Shown in pieces: positions 1-11,296 of a stretch of DNA of 64,000 nt. This DNA is from Streptomyces ficellus (GTDB taxonomy: Bacteria > Actinomycetota > Actinomycetes > Streptomycetales > Streptomycetaceae), in assembly GCF_030406405.1 (NCBI RefSeq), contig NZ_JAUEPL010000013.1, positions 1-64,000 of the forward strand, given 5' to 3'. The translations under genes and the position numbers were made by a program. The notes below the pieces were generated by a model that was given only the letters and a program-made list of their open reading frames with translations, had not been told where the DNA came from and did no database searches. Positions within the stretch are counted from its first letter, which is position 1. Every line of letters begins with the position of its first letter.

Positions 1-1113
1 GTCCCCCGCCGCGCCAGGGGCTCCGGGGGCGCCGGGGACGCCGGGGACGCCGGGGACACGGGGGACGCCGGGGGCGCCGGGGACGCGGGGGACGCCCGCC
101 GCGCCAGGGGCGGCGGTCGCGTCTCCCGGCCGACGTGGGCCGTCCGGCGGGGTGGGCCAGGGGATCGACACCGGGCCGGTGCGGGCGGGTTCCGGCATGC
201 GGGGCGGTTCCTTCTCCAGCACCGCGCGCAGCCGCTCCAACGCGGATTCGTCGGCGTGCCACACCCTGGCGAGGCGGGGCGCGGCGCCCTCGCTGCCGTC
301 CCCCTCCAGCCAGAACGCGCACCAGTCGGCCAGGCGCGGCACCAGGAGCTGGCCGGCGAGCGCGGCGACCAGGTCCTCGTCCAGTTGCCCGGCGAGCAGG
401 TCGGACGCCTCGGCGAGGAACGACAGCGCCCCGCGGCCGGCCCACTCGTCGTCGTCGCGCACCACACGTCGGGGCGCCGGGGCGAGGATCTCGGCGGCGC
501 GCAGCCCGCGCTGGATCGCCGGCTCGCCGCCGGGCACGGGGCAGGCGGCCCAGCCGTCGAGGGGCAGCCGGGCCCAGACGGTCTTGAGGCCTGGGCGGTA
601 GGTGATGCCCCAGCATTCGGCGAGGGCGGCCACCAGGCGGAGCCCGCGACCGTACTCGTCAAGATCGTCCTCCTCCTGATGGTGATGGTCGTGGCGGACG
701 GTCCTCGTCGGATGGTGGTCGGAGACTTCGAGGACCAGGGCAGCGGACCGGCCCTCGGCGGGGTCTTCGAGCCGGAGGAGGAGCTCGACGGTGGTTCCGG
801 CATGGACGACGGCGTTGGTGACGAGTTCGCCGACGACCAGTACGACGTCGTCGGCGACCTGGTCGTTGATCGTCGCCGCGGCGGGCAGCGCGAGGCCGGT
901 CCAGTCGGCGAGCGCGGCCCGTACGAACCGCCGCGCGGCGCCGGGCGCGAGCGGATTGCCGGGCAGGCTGGTCCGCGCCACCGACTGCCCCGGCGGCGGG
1001 TGGTGGGGCGGCAGCAGCAGGTCGCTCGTGGTCGCGCGCTGTGTCGGAAAGGACCCCACGTGCGGCTCCTCGTCGGCTCCGGATGGGCTCCGGGTCGGCT
1101 CCGGTTCTGACAC
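1..1113 (-). CDS. ATP-binding regulatory protein (GHKL/anti-sigma kinase-like), 3' end off the window
   Basis: The frame is open from a GTG at 1113 to the left edge, so at least 371 residues are visible and the C-terminus is missing. Residues about 50-165 form a histidine-kinase-like ATPase fold: an N-box containing VVGELVTNAVVHAG and a later G-box with GRGLRLVAALAECWG, as in the SpoIIAB/RsbW-type ATP-binding proteins common in Streptomyces. In that family the domain binds ATP and usually phosphorylates or sequesters a partner; the partner is not visible here. After an alpha-rich middle, the visible C-terminus becomes a collagen-like Gly-Val-Pro/Gly-Ala-Pro run encoded by a 9-bp tandem repeat at about 20-95. 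A TGA in the same frame at 1153-1155 leaves GTG 1113 as the first usable start. Confidence 0.72.
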   Translation of the reverse strand, partial: MSEPEPTRSPSGADEEPHVGSFPTQRATTSDLLLPPHHPPPGQSVARTSLPGNPLAPGAARRFVRAALADWTGLALPAAATINDQVADDVVLVVGELVTNAVVHAGTTVELLLRLEDPAEGRSAALVLEVSDHHPTRTVRHDHHHQEEDDLDEYGRGLRLVAALAECWGITYRPGLKTVWARLPLDGWAACPVPGGEPAIQRGLRAAEILAPAPRRVVRDDDEWAGRGALSFLAEASDLLAGQLDEDLVAALAGQLLVPRLADWCAFWLEGDGSEGAAPRLARVWHADESALERLRAVLEKEPPRMPEPARTGPVSIPWPTPPDGPRRPGDATAAPGAAGVPRVPGAPGVPRVPGVPGVPGAPGAPGAAGD

Positions 1114-1174
1114 CGACAGGGTGACAGATGGAGCACGCTCATAAGCGCCGAGTCATCGAACTCGCCCATGGCAA

Positions 1175-1203
1175 ACGGGGCCGCCCCATCAGCGCGGCCC
1201 CGT
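1175..1203 (-). terminator. Intrinsic-type hairpin after the acyl-CoA ligase gene
   Basis: A perfect 10-bp inverted repeat (ACGGGGCCGC at 1175-1184 and its complement at 1194-1203) with a 9-base loop lies 36 bases beyond the ligase stop and upstream of the next minus-strand gene. It has no T-run, as is usual in Streptomyces. Confidence 0.7.
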
Positions 1204-1238
1204 CCGTAACACCAGCGGCCGTATGAGGCCTGCCAGGC

Positions 1239-3128
<1,890 letters not shown>

Positions 3129-3176
3129 GACGTCCTCCGGGCGGCTTGCGGCAGGGCTGCACGACGGGATGATTGT

Positions 3177-3192
3177 TTAACTGGCGAGTAAC
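3177..3192. promoter_or_regulatory. Possible regulator-binding site upstream of the acyl-CoA ligase
   Basis: Read on the minus strand it is GTTACTCGCCAGTTAA, preceded by GG. The 12-base stretch GGGTTACTCGCC matches GGGTTACTGGGC inside the palindrome at 16302-16329 at 10 of 12 positions. Its own dyad symmetry is imperfect (ACT-GGCG-AGT core). Assignment to a fatty-acid regulator would be guesswork. Confidence 0.3.
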
Positions 3193-3298
3193 CCTCGGGC
3201 GGGATCAGGTTAGAGCGCCGTGGTCCGCCATGTAAGGGGCTGTGGCCCGGCGGTTCATACCCGCTTCATAACGACTGTGCAGCACCTGTGCGCTGCCC

Positions 3299-3348
3299 GG
3301 GCACGCAAAAGCGCCCGTCCGTGAACCGAACGGGCGCTTCGCGTGCCC
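3299..3348 (-). terminator. Strong hairpin after lepA
   Basis: Arms at 3299-3318 and 3330-3348 pair as GGGCACGC plus AGCGCCCGT with their complements, separated by a small internal loop and an 11-base apical loop. It lies about 80 bases past the lepA stop. Confidence 0.78.
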
Positions 3349-3430
3349 TACCTGCCTGGCGGCTGGCTTCGCAGGGCTGTGTTCGCAGGGCTGTGCTTGT
3401 CGCCCTACTTCTTGCTCTTTGCTTGTTGCC

Positions 3431-5302
3431 CTACTTCTTGGTCTTGCCGCCCGCGGAGTCATCGCTGGACAGCACCGCGATGAAGGCCTCCTGCGGCACC
3501 TCGACGGAGCCGACCATCTTCATCCGCTTCTTGCCCTCCTTCTGCTTCTCCAGCAGCTTCCGCTTACGGGAGATGTCACCGCCGTAGCACTTGGCGAGGA
3601 CGTCCTTGCGGATGGCGCGGATGGTCTCGCGGGCGATGACGCGGGAGCCGATGGCCGCCTGGATGGGCACCTCGAACGCCTGCCGCGGGATGAGTTCGCG
3701 CAGCTTGGCGACGAGCCGCACGCCGTACGCGTACGCCGCGTCCTTGTGGGTGATCGCGGAGAAGGCGTCGACCTTGTCGCCGTGCAGCAGGATGTCGACC
3801 TTGACGAGGCTGGAGGCCTGCTCGCCGGTGGGCTCGTAGTCGAGGGACGCGTAACCGCGGGTCTTGGACTTCAGCTGGTCGAAGAAGTCGAAGACGATCT
3901 CGGCGAGGGGGAGGGTGTAGCGGATCTCCACCCGGTCCTCGGAGAGGTAGTCCATGCCGAGCAGGGTGCCGCGCCGGGTCTGGCACAGTTCCATGATCGA
4001 GCCGATGAACTCGCTGGGGGCGAGGATCGTGGCCCGCACGACCGGCTCGTACACGTCCGAGATCTTGCCCTCGGGGAACTCGCTCGGGTTGGTGACGGTG
4101 TGCTCGCTGCCGTCCTCCATCACCACGCGGTAGACCACGTTCGGCGCGGTGGCGATGAGGTCGAGGCCGAACTCGCGCTCCAGGCGCTCGCGGATCACGT
4201 CGAGGTGCAGCAGGCCGAGGAAGCCGACGCGGAAGCCGAAGCCGAGCGCCGCGGAGGTCTCCGGCTCATAGACGAGCGCGGCGTCGTTGAGCTGGAGCTT
4301 GTCGAGGGCGTCGCGCAGCTCGGGGTAGTCGGAGCCGTCGAGCGGGTAGAGGCCGGAGAACACCATCGGCTTGGGGTCCTTGTAGCCGCCGAGGGCCTCG
4401 GTCGCGCCCTTGTGCAGGGTGGTGATGGTGTCACCGACCTTGGACTGCCGGACGTCCTTCACACCGGTGATCAGGTAGCCCACCTCGCCGACGCCCAGCC
4501 CGTCCGCAGGGAGCATCTCGGGGGAGTTCGTCCCGATCTCCAGCAGCTCGTGAGTGGCGCCGGTGGACATCATCTTGATGCGCTCGCGCTTGTTGAGCTG
4601 TCCGTCGATGACACGGACGTACGTCACGACACCTCGGTAGGAGTCGTAGACGGAGTCGAAGATCATCGCACGGGCGGGCGCGTCCTTGACGCCGACCGGC
4701 GCCGGCACGTCGCGGACCACGCGGTCGAGCAGGGCCTCGACGCCCAGACCGGTCTTGGCGGAGACCTTGAGCACGTCCTCGGGCTGGCAGCCGATGAGGT
4801 TCGCCAGTTCCTCGGCGAACTTCTCCGGCTGGGCGGCCGGAAGATCGATCTTGTTGAGGACGGGGACGATGGTGAGGTCGTTCTCCATCGCCAGGTAGAG
4901 GTTGGCGAGGGTCTGGGCCTCGATGCCCTGGGCGGCGTCGACGAGCAGCACGGTGCCCTCGCAGGCGGCCAGGGACCGGGACACCTCGTAGGTGAAGTCG
5001 ACGTGACCAGGGGTGTCGATCATGTTCAGGATGTGGGTGGTGCCCTGGCCGGGCCCCTCGGTGGGGGCCCACGGCAGACGCACCGCCTGGGACTTGATCG
5101 TGATGCCGCGCTCGCGCTCGATGTCCATGCGGTCGAGGTACTGAGCGCGCATCTGCCGCTGCTCGACCACACCGGTCAGCTGGAGCATCCGGTCGGCAAG
5201 GGTGGACTTGCCGTGGTCGATGTGCGCGATGATGCAGAAATTGCGGATCAGCGCCGGGTCGGTACGGCTCGGCTCGGGCACGTGGATAGGGGTCGCGGGC
5301 AC
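3431..5302 (-). CDS. lepA: Elongation factor 4 (LepA), ribosome back-translocating GTPase
   Basis: A 623-residue translation GTPase. The G1 loop AHIDHGKST lies at about residues 24-32, followed by the switch region ([13 protein letters not shown]), the DTPGHVDF G3 motif and NKIDLP G4. Then come the EF-G-like domains II, III and V and the LepA-specific C-terminal domain ending in [16 protein letters not shown]. The frame stays open far upstream to 6610, but similarity starts just before [22 protein letters not shown] 5302 with AGGACC five bases upstream is therefore the start; the longer extension has no family counterpart. The gene is transcribed away from rpsT, with both promoters in the 208-bp gap. 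Confidence 0.96.
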   Translation of the reverse strand: MPATPIHVPEPSRTDPALIRNFCIIAHIDHGKSTLADRMLQLTGVVEQRQMRAQYLDRMDIERERGITIKSQAVRLPWAPTEGPGQGTTHILNMIDTPGHVDFTYEVSRSLAACEGTVLLVDAAQGIEAQTLANLYLAMENDLTIVPVLNKIDLPAAQPEKFAEELANLIGCQPEDVLKVSAKTGLGVEALLDRVVRDVPAPVGVKDAPARAMIFDSVYDSYRGVVTYVRVIDGQLNKRERIKMMSTGATHELLEIGTNSPEMLPADGLGVGEVGYLITGVKDVRQSKVGDTITTLHKGATEALGGYKDPKPMVFSGLYPLDGSDYPELRDALDKLQLNDAALVYEPETSAALGFGFRVGFLGLLHLDVIRERLEREFGLDLIATAPNVVYRVVMEDGSEHTVTNPSEFPEGKISDVYEPVVRATILAPSEFIGSIMELCQTRRGTLLGMDYLSEDRVEIRYTLPLAEIVFDFFDQLKSKTRGYASLDYEPTGEQASSLVKVDILLHGDKVDAFSAITHKDAAYAYGVRLVAKLRELIPRQAFEVPIQAAIGSRVIARETIRAIRKDVLAKCYGGDISRKRKLLEKQKEGKKRMKMVGSVEVPQEAFIAVLSSDDSAGGKTKK

Positions 5303-5402
5303 GCAGGGTCCTGATTCTCGAGACGCCGGGCGTCTCTGCTCGGGTCGACGTCGGATCGATACGTAGGTTCCATGGTCCCACGGACGGGGACGGGCACTCG
5401 GT

Positions 5403-5432
5403 TTGGGCCGCTCGGAGGGCGGCTGGTAGCCT
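5403..5432 (+). promoter_or_regulatory. Candidate housekeeping promoter of rpsT
   Basis: TTGGGC (5403-5408) and TAGCCT (5427-5432) are spaced by 18 bases, which fits the main vegetative sigma factor consensus. Initiation near 5439 would give a leader of about 70 bases before rpsT. Confidence 0.5.
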
Positions 5433-5510
5433 GGGCAGCTGTGTCTCGTGGCCCTCTCAGTCGCGGGGCGCACATCGAAGAAATCCTTACGAACCTGAAA
5501 AGGCTCTTTC

Positions 5511-5777
5511 GTGGCGAACATCAAGTCCCAGATCAAGCGGAACAAGACGAACGAGAAGGCGCGCCTGCGTAACAAGGCCGTCAAGTCGTCGCTCAAGACC
5601 GCGATCCGCAAGGCCCGTGAGGCTGCCGCCGCGGGTGACGTCGAGAAGGCCACCCTGGCCGCTCGCGAGGCGTCCCGCAAGCTCGACAAGGCTGTCTCGA
5701 AGGGTGTCATCCACAAGAACGCCGCCGCCAACAAGAAGTCGGCGCTGGCCTCCAAGGTTGCCTCCCTCCAGGGCTGA
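5511..5777 (+). CDS. rpsT: 30S ribosomal protein S20
   Basis: An 88-residue, lysine- and alanine-rich helical protein starting [20 protein letters not shown], the standard S20 N-terminus. It ends with the usual [11 protein letters not shown] segment and binds 16S rRNA early in 30S assembly. The start is GTG 5511. The gene stands alone, divergent from lepA, and is followed by several strong hairpins that separate it from holA, which is read towards it. Confidence 0.97.
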   Translation: MANIKSQIKRNKTNEKARLRNKAVKSSLKTAIRKAREAAAAGDVEKATLAAREASRKLDKAVSKGVIHKNAAANKKSALASKVASLQG

Positions 5778-5898
5778 GCCTTACTTGATTTGATCGCCGG
5801 AACGGACCCAGCGGGCCCTCTCATCCGCTCCTGACCGGCACCCCCGAGCTCGTACGCGGCCTGCGTTCGCCACGCGGGTACGAGCTCACCGTCTTCAC

Positions 5899-5950
5899 CC
5901 GAAGGCCCCGTCGGTCGTCCTTCCCCAGGACGCCCCGCCGGGGCCTTCGG
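5899..5950. terminator. Bidirectional hairpin terminator, rpsT/holA
   Basis: CCGAAGGCCCCG at 5899-5910 pairs perfectly with 5939-5950, giving a 12-bp stem and a 28-base loop. Confidence 0.75.
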
Positions 5951-5964
5951 CATACGCACGCCCC

Positions 5965-6013
5965 CAGGCGCCCATGCCTGGGCCCCCGAGGCATGCCCAG
6001 GCATGGGCGCCTG
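5965..6013. terminator. Exceptionally long perfect hairpin after holA
   Basis: A 19-bp uninterrupted stem (CAGGCGCCCATGCCTGGGC at 5965-5983 with 5995-6013) encloses an 11-base loop. It is 84 bases past the holA stop and could serve either strand. Confidence 0.75.
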
Positions 6014-6020
6014 CACGGGC

Positions 6021-6062
6021 GCCGGCTGCGGGCCGGCTGCGGGCCGGCTGCGGGCCGGCTGC
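6021..6062. repeat. 11-bp tandem repeat, about four copies
   Basis: The unit GGCTGCGGGCC is repeated head to tail just outside the holA stop, between the coding end at 6097 and the long hairpin. Confidence 0.85.
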
Positions 6063-6096
6063 TGCGCCCTGCGAAACCGGCAACGCCCCGCAGGGG

Positions 6097-7083
6097 TCAG
6101 CGGCGGGAGCGGGCCGCGCGGGCGATGGTGACGACGGCCTTCTCCAGCGCGTACTCCGGGTCGTCGCCACCGCCCTTGACCCCCGCGTCGGCCTCGGCGA
6201 TCGCGCGCAGCGCCACGGCGACACCGTCCGGGGTCCAGCCGCGCATCTGCTGGCGTACGCGGTCGATCTTCCACGGCGGCATGCCCAGCTCGCGCGCGAG
6301 GTCGGCCGGACGCCCGCCCCGGGCCGACGACAGCTTGCCGATCGCCCGCACGCCCTGCGCCAGCGCGCTGGTGATCAGCACGGGCGCGACGCCGGTCGAC
6401 AGCGACCAGCGCAACGCCTCCAGGGCCTCGGCCGCCCGGCCCTCCACCGCACGGTCGGCGACGTTGAAGCTGGAGGCCTCGGCGCGGCCCGTGTAGTACC
6501 GCCCGACGATCGCCTCGTCGATGGTGCCCTCGACGTCCGCGGTCAGCTGCGACACGGCGGACGCGAGCTCCCGCAGGTCGCTGCCGACCGCGTCGACGAG
6601 CGCCTGGCACGCCTCGGGCGTCGCCGACCGGCCCAGCGCGCGGAACTCACCGCGTACGAACGTCAGGCGCTCCGCCGGCTTGGTGGTCTTCGGGCAGGCC
6701 ACCTCCCGCGCCCCCGCCTTACGTGCCGCGTCCAGCAGGCCCTTGCCCTTGGCGCCGCCCGCGTGGAGAAGGACGAGGGTGATGTCCTCGACGGGCGCCG
6801 CCAGGTACGCCTTGATGTCCTTGATCGTGTCGGCGGGCAGGTCCTGCGCGTTCCGCACGACGAGCACCTTGCGCTCGGCGAAGAGCGAGGGGCTCGTCAG
6901 CTCGGCGAGGGTGCCGGGCTGGAGCTGTTCGGGCGTCAGGTCGCGGACGTCCGTGTCGGCGTCGGCGGCGCGGGCGGCCGCGACCACCTGCTGCACCGCG
7001 CGGTCGAGCAGCAGGTCCTCCTGGCCCACGGCGAGGGTGACGGGCGCGAGGACGTCGTCGGTCTGGTTCTTTCTGGTGGCCAT
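6097..7083 (-). CDS. holA: DNA polymerase III subunit delta
   Basis: A 328-residue clamp-loader subunit starting [10 protein letters not shown]. The N-terminal segment [21 protein letters not shown], then [31 protein letters not shown] and a C-terminal helical collar region ([28 protein letters not shown]) follow the HolA plan. In the replisome this subunit opens the beta clamp. The frame extends upstream without similarity, so ATG 7083 was chosen; no clean ribosome site is visible. It is followed on the same strand by the hairpins at 5899-6013. Confidence 0.92.
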   Translation of the reverse strand: MATRKNQTDDVLAPVTLAVGQEDLLLDRAVQQVVAAARAADADTDVRDLTPEQLQPGTLAELTSPSLFAERKVLVVRNAQDLPADTIKDIKAYLAAPVEDITLVLLHAGGAKGKGLLDAARKAGAREVACPKTTKPAERLTFVRGEFRALGRSATPEACQALVDAVGSDLRELASAVSQLTADVEGTIDEAIVGRYYTGRAEASSFNVADRAVEGRAAEALEALRWSLSTGVAPVLITSALAQGVRAIGKLSSARGGRPADLARELGMPPWKIDRVRQQMRGWTPDGVAVALRAIAEADAGVKGGGDDPEYALEKAVVTIARAARSRR

Positions 7084-7150
7084 CGCGAACCAGCATCCCA
7101 CGGCCCACTGACAACCCCCCTCGCCCGGAGGCCCCGGCCCTGGACATGAC

Positions 7151-7396
7151 CTAGGGCTCCTCTCGCCAGCCGTCCCACTGGGCCGCGAAGTCGTCCAGCT
7201 CGGCGGCCGCGAGCCGCCCGTCCGGGTCCTCGACGACCACCAGCCACTGGGCGTCCTCGGCGTCGTCCTCCCCGGCCAGGGCGTCCCGTACCAACTGGGG
7301 CTCCTCGGTGACCCCGAACCGCTCCCCGAGCTCTTCGGCGGCCTCCTCGGCCGCGTCCCGGTCGGGCAGCACCAGCACATGTCTCACATCACTCAC
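7151..7396 (-). CDS. Small conserved acidic protein of unknown function
   Basis: An 81-residue protein beginning VSDVRHVLVLPDRDAAEEAA and ending DDFAAQWDGWREEP. It is acidic, with a predicted beta-alpha-beta start and no membrane segment or known catalytic motif. I recognise it only as a small protein often placed next to holA/comEC in Streptomyces (recollection, not searched). The frame could start as far back as 7483, but the sequence before GTG 7396 is non-conserved-looking Arg/Pro/Ala text. It lies between comEC and holA on the same strand and could be co-transcribed. Confidence 0.6.
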   Translation of the reverse strand: MSDVRHVLVLPDRDAAEEAAEELGERFGVTEEPQLVRDALAGEDDAEDAQWLVVVEDPDGRLAAAELDDFAAQWDGWREEP

Positions 7397-7492
7397 AGGG
7401 CCATTGTTCCTGGGCGCCGGCGCGGCCCCGCTGCCGGGCCATCCCACCGCGCAACACGCCGCATCACGCTGCACACGCCGCAACGCGCCGCA

Positions 7493-10045
7493 TCACGCCG
7501 TCACGGGAGGTGTCTTGGCCACCGCCCGCAACTCCTGCCCCCTTCCCGTGACCGCGATCGCTCCGTGTCTGTCGGTGCTCAGCACCACCGCTCCCCCGGC
7601 CCGCAGCGCGGCCACCGTGCGCGGCGACGGGTGGCCGTAGGAGTTGTCACGGCCGGCCGAGACCAGCGCCAGCCGTGGCCGGGCCCTGCTCAGCAGGTAC
7701 GGGTCCTGGTGGGCCGAGCCATGATGGGCGACCTTCAGGACGTCGACCGGCGGCAGGTCCGGGTGGGCCCGCAGCAGGCCCTGCTGGGCGGGTGGTTCCA
7801 GGTCGCCGAGGAGCAGCAGGGTCACACCGCTGCCGACGCGCACCAGGAGCGTCACGCTGGCGTCGTTCGGCCCCTCCAAACCGGGGCCGGGACCAGGACC
7901 GGGTGCGGGACCGGGTGCGGGACCGGGTACGGGACCGGGTACGGGACCGGGTGTGGCGGCCGGCCACAGCACCCGCCAGTCGAGTGGGCCGATCCGGCGG
8001 CGCTCACCCGCACCCGCATGGATCACCGGCACCCCGGCCGCGGCGGCCGTCCTCCGTACGAACGCCGCCTGGTCCGGCGGGTCCTGGAGGCTCGTGGTCT
8101 GGATCGCCCCGACCGCCCGGCCCCGCAGCACACCCGGGAGGCCCGCGACATGGTCGGCGTGGAAGTGGGTGAGCACCACGAGAGGTACCCGGCTGACGCC
8201 CAGCTCCCTCAGGCACCGGTCCACCGGCCCCGGCTCCGGCCCGGCGTCCACCACCACGGCCGTGCCGCCGCCCGCCGCGAGCACCGTCGCGTCGCCCTGG
8301 CCGACATCGCACATGGCGAACACCCAGCCCGGTGGCGGCCACCCGGTGACCAGCCTGGTCAGCGGTGGGGGCCGCACCACGGCGAGCAGCAACAGCACGG
8401 CGCAGCCGCCCGCCAGCCACGACCTGTGCCGCACCCGCCGGGCCGCCGCCACCGCCAGCCCCGTGACGGCGGCGAGCAGCAGCCCGCCGCGCCAGCCACC
8501 CGGCCACCCCGCCTCCGCCCCGGGCAGCGCGGCCCCCGCGCGGGCGACGGACGCGATCCAGCCGGCCGGCCACCCCGCACATTCGGCGAGCAGCGCGGCC
8601 ACCGGCATCGCGACCGGTGCCATGGCGAGCGCGGCGAACCCCAGCACGGTCGCCGGGGCCACCGCGAGTTCGGCGAGCAGGTTGCACGGCACCGCCACCA
8701 GGCTGACGCGCGCCGCGAAAACCGCCACGACCGGCGCGCACACGGCCTGGGCCGCGGCCGTCGCGGCCAGCGCCTCCGCGATCCGCGGCGGCACCCGGCG
8801 CCTGCGCAACGCGGCGCTCCAGCGCGGGGCGACCGTGAGGAGTGCGCCGGTGGCCAGCACGGACAGCAGGAAGCCGTAACTGCGGGCCAGCCACGGGTCG
8901 TACAGCACCAGCAGCAGTACGGCGGCCGCCAGCGCGGGCAGCAACGATCTGCGGCGTCCGGTGCCGATGGCGAGCAGGGTGATCAGCCCGCAGGCGGCGG
9001 CGCGCAGCACGCTCGGGTCCGGTCGGCAGACCACCACAAAGGCGAGGGTGAGGGCACCCCCGAGCAGCGCGGTGACCCGGAGCGGAATCCCCAGCCGGGG
9101 CGCGAGCCCCCCGCGTTCGGCTCTCAGGGCGATGCCGGGTGGGCCGATGAGCAGCAACAACACAATCGTGAGGTTGCTCCCGGAGACGGCCAGAAGATGC
9201 GAGAGGTCCGTCGACCGGAACGCGTCGTGCAGGTCCGGCGGGATGCGGGAGGTGTCCCCGACAACCAGCCCGGGCAGCAGTGCGCGGGCGTCCGGCGGCA
9301 GTCCTTCGGTCGCGGTGCGCAGCCCGGCGCGGAGTTCCCCGGCCGTGCGTTGGAGCGCGGACGGCTGCCCGGTCACCCCCGGCGGCCCCGCACCGATCCG
9401 CAGGACGGCGGCGAAGGGTTCGCCTTCCCGGTGCGGCGGCGCCAGGCGCCCCGACAGGTTCAGCCGGGTGGACGGCAGCAACCGCTGCCAGGCGTCGCCG
9501 TGAGCGCCGGGTGACACCACCACCAGGACGGGCGTACGCACGCTGGTCACGGCCCCGTCCGACGAGGTGACCCGCGTGACGTCGGCGTCCAGGACCACGG
9601 AGGCGGGCGCCGCCCGGGGCCCGCGGACCCTCACCCGCGTCAGCCGGGGATCCGAGGTGACCGTCGCCTCGACGCTGACCCGCGCGTACTGCCCCGCAAG
9701 CCCCGGCAGCGGCCCTCTCCGCAGATCGGCACCGTGCAGCGCGGCGGACGCCGCACCGGCCGCGGCGCAGAGCAGCACAGCGGCGCACGCCGCGCGGTTG
9801 CCCCGCCACCGGGCGACGGCGGGCGCGGGCGTACGCCCAAGAGGCGTCAGCAGCACGGCGCCACCGGCGACGCAGAGCGCCACCCCCACCACCGCCCACA
9901 CTCCCGGAGCGCTCAGCGCGAGCGCCGCCGCTCCCCAGGCCGCCAGGGCCGGCCCCACCAGCCGCAGGTCGGGCGGCCCGTCCTGCCGCGGGTCGGCGGC
10001 CCCGAGCCGGTGCCCTGACGCGGCGTGAACCGCTGGGCGGTTCAT
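7493..10045 (-). CDS. comEC: ComEC/Rec2-family DNA-uptake membrane channel
   Basis: An 850-residue polytopic protein. A short soluble OB-like N-terminal region is followed by the Competence domain, about ten hydrophobic helices including the LLAVSGSNLTIVLLLL segment. A C-terminal metallo-beta-lactamase-like domain carries the HFHADHVAGLPG metal motif. In competent bacteria ComEC moves single-stranded DNA through the membrane; its job in Streptomyces is not established. ATG 10045 overlaps the comEA stop by four bases (ATGA), so the pair is translationally coupled. Within the beta-lactamase domain (plus coordinates about 7880-7955) a Pro-Gly-Pro-Val/Ala run encoded by a 12-bp tandem repeat is inserted, probably a surface loop. 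Confidence 0.93.
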   Translation of the reverse strand: MNRPAVHAASGHRLGAADPRQDGPPDLRLVGPALAAWGAAALALSAPGVWAVVGVALCVAGGAVLLTPLGRTPAPAVARWRGNRAACAAVLLCAAAGAASAALHGADLRRGPLPGLAGQYARVSVEATVTSDPRLTRVRVRGPRAAPASVVLDADVTRVTSSDGAVTSVRTPVLVVVSPGAHGDAWQRLLPSTRLNLSGRLAPPHREGEPFAAVLRIGAGPPGVTGQPSALQRTAGELRAGLRTATEGLPPDARALLPGLVVGDTSRIPPDLHDAFRSTDLSHLLAVSGSNLTIVLLLLIGPPGIALRAERGGLAPRLGIPLRVTALLGGALTLAFVVVCRPDPSVLRAAACGLITLLAIGTGRRRSLLPALAAAVLLLVLYDPWLARSYGFLLSVLATGALLTVAPRWSAALRRRRVPPRIAEALAATAAAQAVCAPVVAVFAARVSLVAVPCNLLAELAVAPATVLGFAALAMAPVAMPVAALLAECAGWPAGWIASVARAGAALPGAEAGWPGGWRGGLLLAAVTGLAVAAARRVRHRSWLAGGCAVLLLLAVVRPPPLTRLVTGWPPPGWVFAMCDVGQGDATVLAAGGGTAVVVDAGPEPGPVDRCLRELGVSRVPLVVLTHFHADHVAGLPGVLRGRAVGAIQTTSLQDPPDQAAFVRRTAAAAGVPVIHAGAGERRRIGPLDWRVLWPAATPGPVPGPVPGPAPGPAPGPGPGPGLEGPNDASVTLLVRVGSGVTLLLLGDLEPPAQQGLLRAHPDLPPVDVLKVAHHGSAHQDPYLLSRARPRLALVSAGRDNSYGHPSPRTVAALRAGGAVVLSTDRHGAIAVTGRGQELRAVAKTPPVTA

Positions 10046-11187
10046 GGCCGTACGAGGGACTGGAGGTCCGCGAACCGGCGGTCGCCGATCCCGTTGACCT
10101 CGCGGAGCTCATCGACCGACCGGAAACCCCCGTGCCGGGTGCGGTAGTCGACGATGTGCTGGGCCAGCACGGGGCCGACTCCGGGGAGCGTGTCGAGTTG
10201 CTCGACGGTGGCGGTGTTGAGGCTGACCGGCCCCGAGGCCGCTGGACCGGTCGCCCCGGAGGCCCCGACCGCCGCCCCCGCCGGGGCCGATGGGGCGCCG
10301 ACCACGACCTGTTCGCCGTCCATGAGCACGCGCGCCCGGTTCAGGCCCACGACGTCGGTGCCCGGCTTGACTCCGCCCGCCGCCCGCAGGGCGTCCGCGA
10401 CCCGCGAACCGGCCGGCAGCCGCAGCACGCCCGGCTGCCGCACCTTCCCGCTCACATCGATGACGACGACCGGCGACGGCCCCGCGGACGGCCGGGGCGC
10501 GGCCGCTCCGGTCACCGCGGGTGCCGCCTCCCTGACCACATCGGGAGCCCGGACCGGTTCCGGCCGGCCCGCCCAGAAGTACCGCCCGGCGAGCACCGCG
10601 GCCACGACGAGGACGACCGCCAGCGCAGCCACCGTCCGGGCTTCCATCCCGCACCGGGCCTGGACCCACACCGGTAACCGCTCCCGCAGCCCGGACCGCC
10701 ACCGCTCCCGCGACGGGGGCGCCTCTTCCGCCACTCCAGCGCCGTGGGCCGCCCCCGCGGACGAACCCGAAGGAACCGCCCCGGAGGCCACCGGCGGCCC
10801 CTGCGCCAGAGCCACGCCACCCACCGGCAACGGACCCTCGGCCAGAGCCACGCCGGCCGCCGGCACCGAGCCGTTCCCCGGCGGCGGGTGCGTCGCGCCC
10901 GCGCCCGTACTCCCTGTACTGCCCGCGCCCGTGCCCGTACCGGCCGCGCCCGTACCGCCCGTACCGCCCGTGCCCGTACCTTCGAAGAGCGCGTCCGCGC
11001 GACGGCGGGAGGTGACCGGCGCGCGGTCTGCCGCGTGTCTGCCGCGCACGCGGTGCCCGACACGGCTGCGGCCACGGTCGTGGCCACGCCCCCGCGCCCG
11101 CCCGTCCGAGCCGGGTGCCCGGCCGGGACCGCTCGTGGCGCGTCCTGCGGAAGATGCTGACGTCACGGAATGTGTTCGCAGTGCCAT
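10042..11187 (-). CDS. comEA: ComEA-like DNA-binding protein (SLBB plus helix-hairpin-helix)
   Basis: A 381-residue protein from ATG 11187. About 110 residues of low-complexity sequence, including a Gly-Thr-Gly run, lead to one membrane helix (VAALAVVLVVAAVLAGRYFW). A SLBB domain follows (VVVIDVSGKVRQPGVLRLPAG). The C-terminus has two helix-hairpin-helix motifs (NTATVEQLDTLPGVGPVLA and ELREVNGIGDRRFADLQSL), the DNA-binding signature of ComEA. It would capture extracellular DNA for ComEC, whose gene overlaps it by four bases. The start is uncertain: the frame is open to 11229 and no strong ribosome site is seen. Confidence 0.88.
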   Translation of the reverse strand: MALRTHSVTSASSAGRATSGPGRAPGSDGRARGRGHDRGRSRVGHRVRGRHAADRAPVTSRRRADALFEGTGTGGTGGTGAAGTGTGAGSTGSTGAGATHPPPGNGSVPAAGVALAEGPLPVGGVALAQGPPVASGAVPSGSSAGAAHGAGVAEEAPPSRERWRSGLRERLPVWVQARCGMEARTVAALAVVLVVAAVLAGRYFWAGRPEPVRAPDVVREAAPAVTGAAAPRPSAGPSPVVVIDVSGKVRQPGVLRLPAGSRVADALRAAGGVKPGTDVVGLNRARVLMDGEQVVVGAPSAPAGAAVGASGATGPAASGPVSLNTATVEQLDTLPGVGPVLAQHIVDYRTRHGGFRSVDELREVNGIGDRRFADLQSLVRP

Positions 11188-11296
11188 GCCACAGCACGGT
11201 AGGCACATTCGCCGAAGCCCGCCGAGCACCCTCAGATTCCGTGGACAACCAGCCAGTTGTGGAAAACCCGGTCACCCGTGCGCGTGAGGTGCACGG

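Larger units (their letters stand above)
3129..3430. other. Intergenic region between acyl-CoA ligase and lepA
   Basis: Holds the ligase 5' region (3129 to about 3250) and the lepA terminator (3299-3348). Positions 3390-3430 contain a short repeat of 'gcttgt.gccctacttcttg' type just beyond the lepA stop. I see no credible gene here. Confidence 0.6.
5778..6096. other. Convergent intergenic region packed with hairpins
   Basis: The 319 bases between rpsT and holA contain no gene. In order they hold a hairpin at 5846-5887 (GAGCTCGTAC arms), a 12-bp perfect hairpin at 5899-5950, a 19-bp perfect hairpin at 5965-6013 and an 11-bp tandem repeat at 6021-6062. Together they insulate two converging transcription units. 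Confidence 0.8.

Noticed and set aside
3419..5314. 631-residue frame on the plus strand opposite lepA
   Set aside because: It is the antisense shadow of lepA: composition is Leu/Val/Gly/Asp-rich with no motif, and lepA is unmistakable on the other strand.
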